This document shows, piece by piece, positions 6,404 through 14,056 of a stretch of 40,928 nucleotides of DNA; the stretch's first letter is position 1, and each line of letters starts with the position of its first letter. The notes under the pieces are model-generated. The model was not told where the DNA came from. It saw only the letters and a list, made by a program, of their open reading frames with translations, and searched no databases. This DNA is from Candidatus Saccharibacteria bacterium UBA6039 (GTDB lineage: Bacteria; Patescibacteriota; Saccharimonadia; Saccharimonadales; Saccharimonadaceae), in NCBI GenBank assembly GCA_002427805.1, contig DIZB01000025.1, positions 1 to 40,928 on the forward strand, written 5' to 3'. The position numbers and the translations under genes were made by a program.

Positions 6404-7666
6404 ATGCCTAAGACCTATGTAACGATCCTTGGAAAAGCCGTGCGAGCCGCTGCGAGACTTCGCGGTGGTGGATCTGCCTTACCAGGGCTTGTTGTTGAAA
6501 AGATCGACCCTGCATTTATAAAAGATACCCTTGCCACACTCCCTCATGGTGTTGTCGTCATTAGTGGTACCAATGGTAAAACGACAACAACGAAGATGGT
6601 CGTCGAACTTCTGGAGAGCCAGGGACTAAAAGTATTTACGAATCGTACTGGGAGTAATTTCACGCGGGGTGTTGCAGCTGCACTGCTTGGTGAAATTGAT
6701 ATTCACGGTGTACTAACTGCAGATATTGCCGTTTTAGAGCTTGACGAAGCGCACGCTGTTCATTTCGTCAAAACAATTCCTCCTCGGTTTAGCCTTATTT
6801 TAAACGTCATGCGCGACCAGCTCGATCGATTCGGCGAAATTGACACAACAACTCGTCTGCTGCAAGTTATCGCATCTGCCACAACCGATACCGTTGTTCT
6901 TAACCGTGAAGATCCACGTATCTCACAACTCAAGATGACTGATCAGTCATCACAGTTTTTTGGGCTCGCCCCAGACCTACTCGCGACCTTCCCAAGTGAC
7001 GATGACCTTCATGCGTCGTCAAAACGACTCAACACAACTGTTGCTGACGTCACCCTTCAAGCATTTGATGGCACCTCGGCCACGTTTCGTATTGGGTCAA
7101 AAGACATCACCACGCGGTTGAAGTTAAATGGCATATATAACGTCTTCAACGCCGCAGCTGCACTCTCACTCGTGCGTGCAATACTTGGCGACGCTGTGGA
7201 TAATACGAAGCTTGTAACAGCATTGTCACAGGTAACTCCGGCGTTTGGGCGTGGTGAAACCATTCTCGTGAAGGGACACCCAGTTGAGCTCGTTCTTGTT
7301 AAAAACCCATCGGGCTTTCGTTTAGGACTCGAGTCGTTCCCACCAATGGGTTATGAAACAATGATTGCTATTAACGATAACTACGCCGATGGCCGTGATA
7401 TGTCATGGCTTTGGGACGTCTCATTTGAATCTCTCAAAGAACACGGCGTCAGTACCGTCGCTGGCATTCGAGCATATGACATGGCGCTGCGTTTACAATA
7501 CGATGAGGTTCCATTTTCAGACGTCATACCGTCGCTCAAAAAAGCACTCGAACACTTTCTTAGTGCTGTGCCTGATTCACCAAAACGCATTTATTGCACC
7601 TACACGGCAATGCTGACACTTCGTCGAGAACTAGGTAAAGTCGCGCACGTAGAGGTATTAGGATGA
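6404..7666 (+). CDS. murT: Lipid II isoglutaminyl synthase, Mur ligase-like subunit MurT
   Basis: MurT and GatD together amidate the D-glutamate of the lipid II stem peptide to D-isoglutamine, using ATP and glutamine. This 420-residue protein has the Mur ligase P-loop SGTNGKTTTTK (about residues 53-63), a central NVMRDQLDRFGEID segment, and the C-terminal DUF1727 signature NDNYADGRDMSWLWDV, whose aspartate completes the amidotransferase active site in the family. The Cys4 zinc ribbon of the Staphylococcus aureus enzyme is absent: the insertion around residues 170-230 has no cysteine. The start is ATG 6404, 7 nt after a TATAAT, so leaderless. The stop overlaps the gatD start as ATGA, a two-gene operon. 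Confidence 0.93.
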   Translation: MPKTYVTILGKAVRAAARLRGGGSALPGLVVEKIDPAFIKDTLATLPHGVVVISGTNGKTTTTKMVVELLESQGLKVFTNRTGSNFTRGVAAALLGEIDIHGVLTADIAVLELDEAHAVHFVKTIPPRFSLILNVMRDQLDRFGEIDTTTRLLQVIASATTDTVVLNREDPRISQLKMTDQSSQFFGLAPDLLATFPSDDDLHASSKRLNTTVADVTLQAFDGTSATFRIGSKDITTRLKLNGIYNVFNAAAALSLVRAILGDAVDNTKLVTALSQVTPAFGRGETILVKGHPVELVLVKNPSGFRLGLESFPPMGYETMIAINDNYADGRDMSWLWDVSFESLKEHGVSTVAGIRAYDMALRLQYDEVPFSDVIPSLKKALEHFLSAVPDSPKRIYCTYTAMLTLRRELGKVAHVEVLG

Positions 7667-8385
7667 GTAAACAAGTGATCAGACTTCTGCAACTGTACCC
7701 CAAAGACATGAATATCTATGGCGATAATGGCAACATGCTCGTATTACAACGCCGCCTAGAATGGTACGGGTATGAAGTCATTTGCCTTGCATATAATCCA
7801 GGTGACACATTTCCTCATGATGTTGATATTATCGTTGGTGGTGGTGGCCAAGATAGTGGGCAAGATAGAATTGTTGATGACCTACAGGTAATTGCGCCCA
7901 CGCTGAGGGCACTTGCCGATTCTGGTACGCCAATGTTAGTCGTCTGTGGACTCTATCAACTATTCGGACATTTTTTCAAAACAAAATCGGGCGAAACGTT
8001 ACAAGGCATTGGCATTCTCGATGTTGAAACCTATGGTGAATCGGAACGTCTCATTGGTAATATTATTGTCGACTCAAAACAGTTTGGTGACCTCATCGGA
8101 TATGAAAATCACAGTGGACAAACCTTTCTCGGTGAACATGCAGTACCTCTGGGCGTCGTACGTCTTGGAGCTGGTAATAATACAGCCGATATATATGAAG
8201 GCGCTCGTTACAAGAACGTCATCGGGACTTACCTACACGGCTCGGTATTGCCAAAGAACCCTGAGCTTGCAGATTTTTTCATACGTAAGGCGGTCGTTAA
8301 AAAATATAGTGAGATGAGCGATGATCTTATTGACGACCACTTTGCCGACCTCGCCCGAAAAGCGGCCCTCAAGCGTCCACGATAA
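7663..8385 (+). CDS. gatD: Lipid II isoglutaminyl synthase, glutamine amidotransferase subunit GatD
   Basis: This 240-residue class I glutamine amidotransferase supplies ammonia to MurT. The nucleophile is C95 in LVVCGLYQLFG and the catalytic histidine is H192 in GTYLHGSVLPKNP; these match the positions known for staphylococcal GatD closely. The VGGGGQDSGQD segment (about residues 58-68) is the usual family motif that helps form the oxyanion hole region. It overlaps murT by 4 nt and is translated with it. The next gene (bcp) is convergent and starts its stop codon 18 nt downstream. Presence of the pair says the cell makes amidated peptidoglycan, as Gram-positive-type walls do. Confidence 0.94.
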   Translation: MSKQVIRLLQLYPKDMNIYGDNGNMLVLQRRLEWYGYEVICLAYNPGDTFPHDVDIIVGGGGQDSGQDRIVDDLQVIAPTLRALADSGTPMLVVCGLYQLFGHFFKTKSGETLQGIGILDVETYGESERLIGNIIVDSKQFGDLIGYENHSGQTFLGEHAVPLGVVRLGAGNNTADIYEGARYKNVIGTYLHGSVLPKNPELADFFIRKAVVKKYSEMSDDLIDDHFADLARKAALKRPR

Positions 8386-8403
8386 ATAATAGCCCCCGAA
8401 TTA

Positions 8404-8865
8404 TTACTTTGTAGTAAGCCGACGAATATCAGCAATAACTTGATCACCGTGACCAAGTGGTGTGACACGTCCATACACCTTCACAACCGTACCTTTTGGA
8501 TCAATGATAAATGTTTTGCGTAGTATTCCTTCTTGGCCGAATTGCTTTTTACCCCATGCACCATACATATCGATAACAGAACCATCCGCATCCGTTAATA
8601 GCACAAAATTAAGGTTATTCTTTGCCTTAAACTTTTCGTGCGCATCGGCCTCATCTTTACTAATGCCTATGACTTCCGCCCCTAAATCTGCGAGCTCATC
8701 ACGTGCATCACGTAAGCTACATGCTTCAACAGTACAACCGGGCGTATCGTCTTTAGGATAAAAATAAAGGACAACCCACTTGTTTTTATATTCCGATAAT
8801 GAGCGCATTGTAGAAGATTCATCTGGTAAGGTAAAATCAGGCGCGATATATGGGGGTTGTTTCAT
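8404..8865 (-). CDS. bcp: Thiol peroxidase of the Bcp/PrxQ family
   Basis: This 153-residue peroxiredoxin reduces hydrogen and organic peroxides with electrons from thioredoxin. It has the thioredoxin fold with FYPKDDTPGCTVEACSLRD, in which C44 is the peroxidatic cysteine and C49 the resolving cysteine of an atypical 2-Cys PrxQ. The length is normal for the family. No signal peptide is present, so it works in the cytoplasm. TACAAT (8872-8877, minus strand) ends 6 nt before the ATG, predicting a leaderless mRNA. It stands alone between gatD (convergent) and the acyltransferase gene (divergent). Confidence 0.95.
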   Translation of the reverse strand: MKQPPYIAPDFTLPDESSTMRSLSEYKNKWVVLYFYPKDDTPGCTVEACSLRDARDELADLGAEVIGISKDEADAHEKFKAKNNLNFVLLTDADGSVIDMYGAWGKKQFGQEGILRKTFIIDPKGTVVKVYGRVTPLGHGDQVIADIRRLTTK

Positions 8866-8929
8866 ATATCGATTGTATCATCTCATCACCCCCAGCCGCA
8901 TCTCAGATAAGTCTGTATAATAGGTCTAA

Positions 8930-10000
8930 GTGTCTGAAGTGATAAAAAAGAACCGACTACTTACTCTCGATTATTTACGTGGCTTCTTCATTATAGTTAT
9001 CATTATTGACCACCTCAGTCGGTGGCCGAGTGCTCTCAGCATTTTTACGGGCCAAGCGTGGTTATGGGTCACAGCAGCTGAAGGCTTTGTCATTATATCT
9101 GGCCTGTTAGTGGGATATGTCCGGGGTCATAAAAATAAAACGCTTCCCATGCGTACGGTCACTACGCATCTTCTCAAGCGTTCACTCCTGCTTTACGTGT
9201 GGTCTGTTATCGGAACTTTTGTATACGTCGCGATCGTCTGGTATATCAGCTTTAAGGGCGGCGCACCTGCAACGCCAATGGATATTGGTGATTGGCCACA
9301 TCTCATTTCTGAAACTCTCACGTTGCAATACACCTGGGTCTGGCTACACTTCCTCACGCTCTACGCCATTTTCCTGGCGGCCGCACCATGTGCTGTTTGG
9401 CTCTTTAGGCATGGCCGCGCATGGGCTGTTGCACTTATTAGTTTCTTGTTGCTCATTTTGGGATGGCAAACTCATACCGAGGCACTCCAGTGGCAGGTTC
9501 TTTTCTTCATTCCAAGTATCGCTGGCTTCCACCTTGAAGATATCCAAAAAGCATGGAAATCACTCGCCCGTCGTCGCCGAGCTATTTTTACCTGGACAAT
9601 CTGGATACTCACAGGCCTCACGATTGCTACATCTGCAGCCTTTACATTTATTCCTGGCATCCTTGAAGACATTGGTGACAAAGTAGGTAACGGTTACTTT
9701 AATAAGGATACGATTAGTATCTGGCGACTACTGATGGCATTCTTATGGTTCGGCGGATTTATATTACTATTTGCAAAGTTTGACAGTTTCATCTCGAAAT
9801 ACCTCGGTCGTTTATTGCTGCCATTTGGCACTCGTTCACTGACTGCCTACATTTTACATGGTCTTGCACTGTCCGCTATTAGTTTCGTGACAGTTTCAGG
9901 AGGAAATATCATTGTTAATACACTACTTGGTGGTGTTGCTATTGGCATTGTATGGATACTTCTCCAACTTCCCTTCGTGCAAAAAATTGTTCCGCGCTAG
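8930..10000 (+). CDS. OpgC-like membrane acyltransferase
   Basis: This 356-residue integral membrane protein has about ten predicted helices. The N-terminal part LLTLDYLRGFFIIVIIIDH and the following WVTAAEGFVIISGLLVGYV closely resemble the OpgC/acyltransferase-3-like family, in which an early Asp/Arg and a His (here in IIDH) are conserved. OpgC proteins add succinyl or other acyl groups to periplasmic glucans; here the substrate is more likely a surface glycan or glycolipid, but this is inference. The start is a GTG at 8930; TATAAT at 8916-8921 ends 8 nt before it, so the mRNA is predicted to be leaderless and no ATG choice fits better. The 3' end overlaps the convergent glycosyltransferase gene by 4 nt. 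Confidence 0.8.
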   Translation: MSEVIKKNRLLTLDYLRGFFIIVIIIDHLSRWPSALSIFTGQAWLWVTAAEGFVIISGLLVGYVRGHKNKTLPMRTVTTHLLKRSLLLYVWSVIGTFVYVAIVWYISFKGGAPATPMDIGDWPHLISETLTLQYTWVWLHFLTLYAIFLAAAPCAVWLFRHGRAWAVALISFLLLILGWQTHTEALQWQVLFFIPSIAGFHLEDIQKAWKSLARRRRAIFTWTIWILTGLTIATSAAFTFIPGILEDIGDKVGNGYFNKDTISIWRLLMAFLWFGGFILLFAKFDSFISKYLGRLLLPFGTRSLTAYILHGLALSAISFVTVSGGNIIVNTLLGGVAIGIVWILLQLPFVQKIVPR

Positions 10001-11565
10001 TTCGTCTTAAACTCACCAGCTTTATACATGTCTACATTATCTATGCTGTCGTGGAGTGAGATTGATTGCAGCAGCGACCAGTTGTCTCTTGCTGGTTTAA
10101 TCGTTTGATCAGTGGTGTAACCAATATACCAAACCGTCGGGTGTTCTTTTGTAAACGCTACGAGATCATTAATCTTATGAGCATTACTATATTTCAACAT
10201 ATCAAGTGAGCCATAAATATACTGCGTGTCAGCGTTAATAAAGTAGACCGGGTGATCCTTTGTATCGTAGAAAACTGCTTCATAAAATATCCATGGTGAG
10301 CTTGCAATGATTGGCTCACCCGGCTTCGCTTTACTGTCAACTTCCGCTACCAGTTGCTTTGTCAGTACCTCTACGCTGCTATTTTTATTGTAATTCCCGT
10401 AGTAATACACGTTCGATACTCCAAGTATCATACTGCCAACAATGAGAAGTGAAATAAGGACTTGCCAGCGAGCTTTGAGGTGTCTCATACCAAGCACAAT
10501 CGTCACACTAGCGACAAGCGAGAAACTGAGGACTGAGGTCATGATATAACGCTCAACAAATGACGGTTTTAATGGTGGTAGTGAAGCAACGAAAAGTAAT
10601 ACAACTGGCGCAACGGCAAGAAGAAGGAGTAGTAAATAGTTCTGTCGCTGTTTTTGATTAAGTGTCTTATACAGCCTGATGCCAAAAACGGTGATGCTAG
10701 TCACGACGATGATTGCGATCGCACCATACCAACCGGTTGCTTTGCCGTGCTCAAGATAGTAAAGAACATTCGTCACGTATCCCGGCAACGTATCAATGCC
10801 CACCGACCCGATCCAAAATCCTGTACTTTGAATAGACGTTAGCTGCACTGCCATAAGTGGCAGCCATAATGCAAAAATACAAATAGCAATAACATGTGCA
10901 AATCTCCAACCACCTGCAAAAAATCGTTTACACAGCTCTTTACCTCGAGCACCCGTTTGTCTTGTCACGATATAGCGCCACAACCAATGCGTCACCCAGA
11001 CAAATGCCATAAAGTAATGCGTCAGCATGCCAAAAGCTACTAAAATGCCATATATTACCCATGGTCGACGACGTTTTGACTGTACTGCGAATGTCAGTGT
11101 GTAGGTAGCAGCAAGACCAATTGCTGCAACAAGCGTATACATACGAGCTTCCTGACCGTAGCGAACGAGCATTGGTGATACAGCGAGAAACGCCAGGCTC
11201 AGCCACGCAGCTTTTCGTCCAAAAAGACGTCGTACCAGTAAGAACCCAAATACAATCGCGACAGCAGCGAAGAATAAACTCATTGAACGAAATGCTAACT
11301 CATTCGTTCCAAACAAACTCGTCCAGATCTTTAATAGCCAATAGTAAAACGGCGGATGCACGTCTGTTGCAGTGTAGCGAACAATATCTACAAAGCTAAA
11401 CTTCGTCAAATAGGCACTAAACGCTTCGTCGAACCAAATCGATGATGCCGTAATCGTACGGAGGGTGACAAGTGTATAAACAATAATTCCACCAGCAAGG
11501 ACGAAAAAATCGATACCACGAATCTGGCTAATTCTTTTTGCCACAGCTGCAAATGAGTTTTTCAT
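9997..11565 (-). CDS. GT39-like (dolichyl-phosphate-mannose type) membrane glycosyltransferase
   Basis: This 522-residue GT-C fold protein has about ten to twelve transmembrane segments and a C-terminal extracytoplasmic domain (about residues 400-522). The first loop carries SIWFDEAFSAY with the catalytic Asp-Glu pair, then DVHPPFYYWLLK, and after two helices YGQEARMYTL, the pattern of PMT_2/ArnT-like enzymes that move sugars from a polyprenyl phosphate donor to a protein or lipid outside the membrane. The acceptor is not evident. TATAAT sits 15 nt before the ATG, so a very short leader is predicted. The neighbouring acyltransferase gene is convergent, yet both could decorate the same surface glycan. 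Confidence 0.82.
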   Translation of the reverse strand: MKNSFAAVAKRISQIRGIDFFVLAGGIIVYTLVTLRTITASSIWFDEAFSAYLTKFSFVDIVRYTATDVHPPFYYWLLKIWTSLFGTNELAFRSMSLFFAAVAIVFGFLLVRRLFGRKAAWLSLAFLAVSPMLVRYGQEARMYTLVAAIGLAATYTLTFAVQSKRRRPWVIYGILVAFGMLTHYFMAFVWVTHWLWRYIVTRQTGARGKELCKRFFAGGWRFAHVIAICIFALWLPLMAVQLTSIQSTGFWIGSVGIDTLPGYVTNVLYYLEHGKATGWYGAIAIIVVTSITVFGIRLYKTLNQKQRQNYLLLLLLAVAPVVLLFVASLPPLKPSFVERYIMTSVLSFSLVASVTIVLGMRHLKARWQVLISLLIVGSMILGVSNVYYYGNYNKNSSVEVLTKQLVAEVDSKAKPGEPIIASSPWIFYEAVFYDTKDHPVYFINADTQYIYGSLDMLKYSNAHKINDLVAFTKEHPTVWYIGYTTDQTIKPARDNWSLLQSISLHDSIDNVDMYKAGEFKTN

Positions 11566-11667
11566 AATGTATTACTCATTATTATACTGTTTTATCGTGT
11601 GCCTCACAACCATAGCCGTCTCCTAACAAAAGACCCGCTACCACTGGCAATAGTCACTCATTTAGGC

Positions 11668-11673
11668 TATAAT
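11668..11673 (+). promoter_or_regulatory. -10 box of tRNA-Pro
   Basis: TATAAT, 17 nt before the tRNA-Pro 5' end. Confidence 0.6.
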
Positions 11674-11690
11674 CGGCTAAGCACATCTAT

Positions 11691-11766
11691 CGGGGTGTGG
11701 CGCAGTTGATAGCGCGCTCGGTTTGGGACCGAGAGGTCGAAGGTTTGAGTCCTTTCACCCCGACCA
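11691..11766 (+). tRNA. tRNA-Pro (anticodon TGG), CCA encoded
   Basis: The acceptor stem CGGGGTG pairs with CACCCCG, the anticodon stem is CTCGG/CCGAG with loop TTTGGGA, the anticodon TGG is at 11724-11726, and A73-CCA is encoded at 11763-11766. Confidence 0.95.
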
Positions 11767-11770
11767 ATTA

Positions 11771-11795
11771 AAAAGCCGTCCATTGGACGGCTTTT
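11771..11795 (+). terminator. Strong terminator after tRNA-Pro
   Basis: An 11-bp perfect stem, AAAAGCCGTCC/GGACGGCTTTT, loop ATT, followed by T. The A-rich 5' arm makes it usable on the minus strand, where it would end the pilin-like gene at 11815-12105. Confidence 0.92.
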
Positions 11796-11814
11796 TAATA
11801 TACGATGAGACAAC

Positions 11815-12105
11815 TCAGAAGTTTGATAATTCACTATCAAGCTGAGTACTGTCGGATGTATTCTGACCACTCGTACTATCGAGTGCAGATGCGGCTGTCG
11901 TCAGATCAGATGTTGATGAAACTGTTGGTGCTACAGGAACAGTAGCAGTTGGCGCAACTGATGATGTTGTCGCCGAATTACTTGTCGTTGTCTTCTGACT
12001 ATTCTTGTAAAAGGTGTACCCTAGAAAACCGATCAATCCGACAATGAGCAAGATAACAACTAGCTCAACAATTGAAAAACCGGATGTGCGTTGTGATTTT
12101 TTCAT
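11815..12105 (-). CDS. Type IV pilin-like protein
   Basis: This 96-residue protein starts with a prepilin-type leader: a short basic N-terminus, then SGFSIVELVVILLIVGLIGFLGYTFY, where prepilin peptidase would cut after the G (before FSIVE) and the glutamate is at +5. The rest is a Ser/Thr/Ala-rich low-complexity tail of about 55 residues with no pilin globular domain, so it may be a minor pilin or a pseudopilin anchor. GGAGG lies 10 nt before the ATG, inside the last codons of the upstream gene, so the two are an operon with coupled translation. No cysteine pair is present. Confidence 0.75.
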   Translation of the reverse strand: MKKSQRTSGFSIVELVVILLIVGLIGFLGYTFYKNSQKTTTSNSATTSSVAPTATVPVAPTVSSTSDLTTAASALDSTSGQNTSDSTQLDSELSNF

Positions 12106-12107
12106 GA

Positions 12108-12767
12108 TTAGTTACCTCCACTCGTCGTTGTGGTTGATTGAGTTGGCGTTGTAGTCGTTGTGTCACTTGTCTTACTTGCATCGGTTGAACTCGTCGTTCC
12201 TTGTACTGAACGTACGCCGACAATAAGATTCTTAATCGCCGTCTTATATGCATTGAGCGCATCGATTTCAGCCTTAAGATTAGTCTTAAATGTCATCACA
12301 AAGCCCTTTGGGTCAGTACTTATACAACTAAACCCTGTACTCGTCGATTTCACGCCGTCAACTGCAGTCGTTGCTGCTGCTTTTGTGCTATCGACTGCTG
12401 CAACAAGCGTGTCATAGCTTGCAAGCGTTTTACCAGACTTTGTATAGAATGCCTCAACACGACCTGCAATAGTCGTAAAGACACTAAGTTGCTTAGTTCC
12501 ACGATCACTTAAACGACTCATGATGTTCGTAATGGCCGTTTCACGTGCTTGACATGCTTTTAGTTTAGCGTCAGCTAAGCGCGTCTGCGCAGCCACCTGT
12601 TGAGCAGTTCCAGTGGATTGCTTACTAGTAGTTGTCGTTGACGGTGCATTTGATTGGCCTTCTACAGCTTGAGCAGGAAGCGCATAGGCCGCAAGTGGCG
12701 CAACCGCCCCCATTATGACGATGGCTCCTGCCATAATTGTATGACGTATGGACCATGTTTTTCTCAT
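12108..12767 (-). CDS. Secreted helical protein of unknown function
   Basis: This is a 219-residue protein with a clear signal peptide (basic MRKTWSIRH, hydrophobic core, cleavage likely after YALPAQA near residue 34). The mature part is alanine-, lysine- and threonine-rich with long helices, one cysteine in the helical start (LKACQARE) and one at FSCIS, and ends in a Thr/Ser-rich tail. I recognise no family. ATG at 12767 has AAGGAG 6 nt upstream. The leader holds a large dyad (12783-12818). It is co-transcribed with the pilin-like gene downstream, which suggests an exported or pilus-associated role. Confidence 0.75.
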   Translation of the reverse strand: MRKTWSIRHTIMAGAIVIMGAVAPLAAYALPAQAVEGQSNAPSTTTTSKQSTGTAQQVAAQTRLADAKLKACQARETAITNIMSRLSDRGTKQLSVFTTIAGRVEAFYTKSGKTLASYDTLVAAVDSTKAAATTAVDGVKSTSTGFSCISTDPKGFVMTFKTNLKAEIDALNAYKTAIKNLIVGVRSVQGTTSSTDASKTSDTTTTTPTQSTTTTSGGN

Positions 12768-12782
12768 AATTTCTCCTTTTAC

Positions 12783-12818
12783 GTTATGTACCTTTAAGCT
12801 TACGCTTAGGTACATAAC
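12783..12818. promoter_or_regulatory. Large dyad upstream of the secreted-protein gene
   Basis: GTTATGTACCT (12783-12793) is the exact inverse of AGGTACATAAC (12808-12818), with a second inner pair AAGC/GCTT. A TTGACG (12821-12826, minus) just outside could be a -35 box, so the dyad may be an operator; it could equally form a hairpin in the 5' leader. Confidence 0.55.
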
Positions 12819-12894
12819 ACGTCAAGGCTGTGCGCTAGGTCGGTGTATATATCCACTCTTTATATAGAGTGTTGTCTTGTAGTATGATGGCCTC

Positions 12895-13431
12895 ATGAAG
12901 AAAATTGTTGTTGCATCAAAAAATCCTGTCAAAATTGCCGCAGCACTTGGTGGCTTTAAACGCATGTTCCCGGACGAGGAGTTTGAAGCAGAAGGTGTCG
13001 GAGCCGAATCAGGCGTCAATGCCCAGCCAATAAGCAACGATGAAACTTACCAAGGTGCATTCAACCGTGCAAACAATGCAAAGACTATGCAACCACATGC
13101 CGATTATTGGATTGGGCTCGAGGGCGGTATTGAAGATACGGGTGACGATATGTTTGCATTTGCCTGGATGGTTATTCTCGGCAGCGATGGTCGTATCGGC
13201 AAAGGTAAAACGGGTATATTCTTCTTGCCAGGTGAGGTTGCAACGCTTATCCGCGGCGGCATGGAGCTAGGAGAGGCAGATGATATTGTCTTTAGTCGCA
13301 ATAATTCTAAACAGGCAGGTGGGGCTATTGGCCTGCTCACCGACGATGTGATTGACCGTGAGGCATACTACACCGAGGCAATTATCTTTGCGCTCGTAGC
13401 CTTCAAGCACCCTGAATTTTATCCACTTTAA
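12895..13431 (+). CDS. yjjX: Inosine/xanthosine triphosphatase (DUF84 family)
   Basis: This 178-residue protein matches the YjjX/DUF84 nucleotide-sanitising family, which hydrolyses ITP and XTP (and some other non-canonical NTPs) and so keeps deaminated purines out of nucleic acid. It starts with VVASKNPVKIAAALGGF, the family's substrate-binding SxNPVK motif, followed by ETYQGAFNRANNA and DYWIGLEGGIE, and later GEADDIVF and KQAGGAIGLLT. It is full length. TATGAT at 12883-12888 ends 6 nt before the ATG, so a leaderless mRNA is predicted. A small dyad ACTCT/AGAGT lies just upstream of that box. Confidence 0.92.
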   Translation: MKKIVVASKNPVKIAAALGGFKRMFPDEEFEAEGVGAESGVNAQPISNDETYQGAFNRANNAKTMQPHADYWIGLEGGIEDTGDDMFAFAWMVILGSDGRIGKGKTGIFFLPGEVATLIRGGMELGEADDIVFSRNNSKQAGGAIGLLTDDVIDREAYYTEAIIFALVAFKHPEFYPL

Positions 13432-13469
13432 TCATTGCATTCATGCTTATGCTCATAGATAATGACGCT

Positions 13470-14054
13470 ATGGTTAGAAAATCTAAGAAAACAAAAATGA
13501 CGATCAAATCCAAATATATCATTGCCGTTGTCGGTATTCTACTACTATCATTTCTCACTGGCGCATTTGGCTACCAGCTACGAGACTCCCAAGTAAACGG
13601 AGTCAATGCTCCTATAAATACGAGAAAAGACCGCATCACTGCGATTTACAAAAGCCTGAACCTCAATGATGATTACCAACTGCAAAGCTCAAATATCTTT
13701 GGTGACAAACGGGTCTATAGTTGGGATAAAAGTCGTACCTACGCGTCTTCGCAAACCTACGAACGCGGTGCGGACGTACAGACAACTGTCGCAGAACTTC
13801 GAAAAGCAATTCAAGCTGCTGGCTTTGACTATTTTGAAGAGCCGTACCCAGGATCTACCTTTACTGAACTCCACTTCAAATCTGTCCGTAGTGAATACTT
13901 GCGTCTTACTGTATCAAGCAAACCACGTGATGACGCGCTCCGTAATGATGAACTTATGACAAAAACTGTCTCAGCAGCGACAATCGCGCTTGATCCAAAC
14001 GCTGGCCCATCAAATGTAATTATTAAAGTAAACCTCGACGACAATAACGAATAG
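13470..14054 (+). CDS. Single-pass membrane protein of unknown function
   Basis: This 194-residue protein has a basic N-terminus (VRKSKKTKM), one transmembrane helix (YIIAVVGILLLSFLTGAFGY) and an outside domain of about 150 residues with mixed strands and helices, no cysteines and no motif that I recognise. ATG at 13470 is favoured because GATAAT (13458-13463) ends 6 nt before it, whereas an earlier ATG at 13443 has neither a Shine-Dalgarno nor a box. The gene follows yjjX by 38 bp and is convergent with rny, their stop codons being 2 nt apart. Confidence 0.65.
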   Translation: MVRKSKKTKMTIKSKYIIAVVGILLLSFLTGAFGYQLRDSQVNGVNAPINTRKDRITAIYKSLNLNDDYQLQSSNIFGDKRVYSWDKSRTYASSQTYERGADVQTTVAELRKAIQAAGFDYFEEPYPGSTFTELHFKSVRSEYLRLTVSSKPRDDALRNDELMTKTVSAATIALDPNAGPSNVIIKVNLDDNNE

Positions 14055-14056
14055 TT

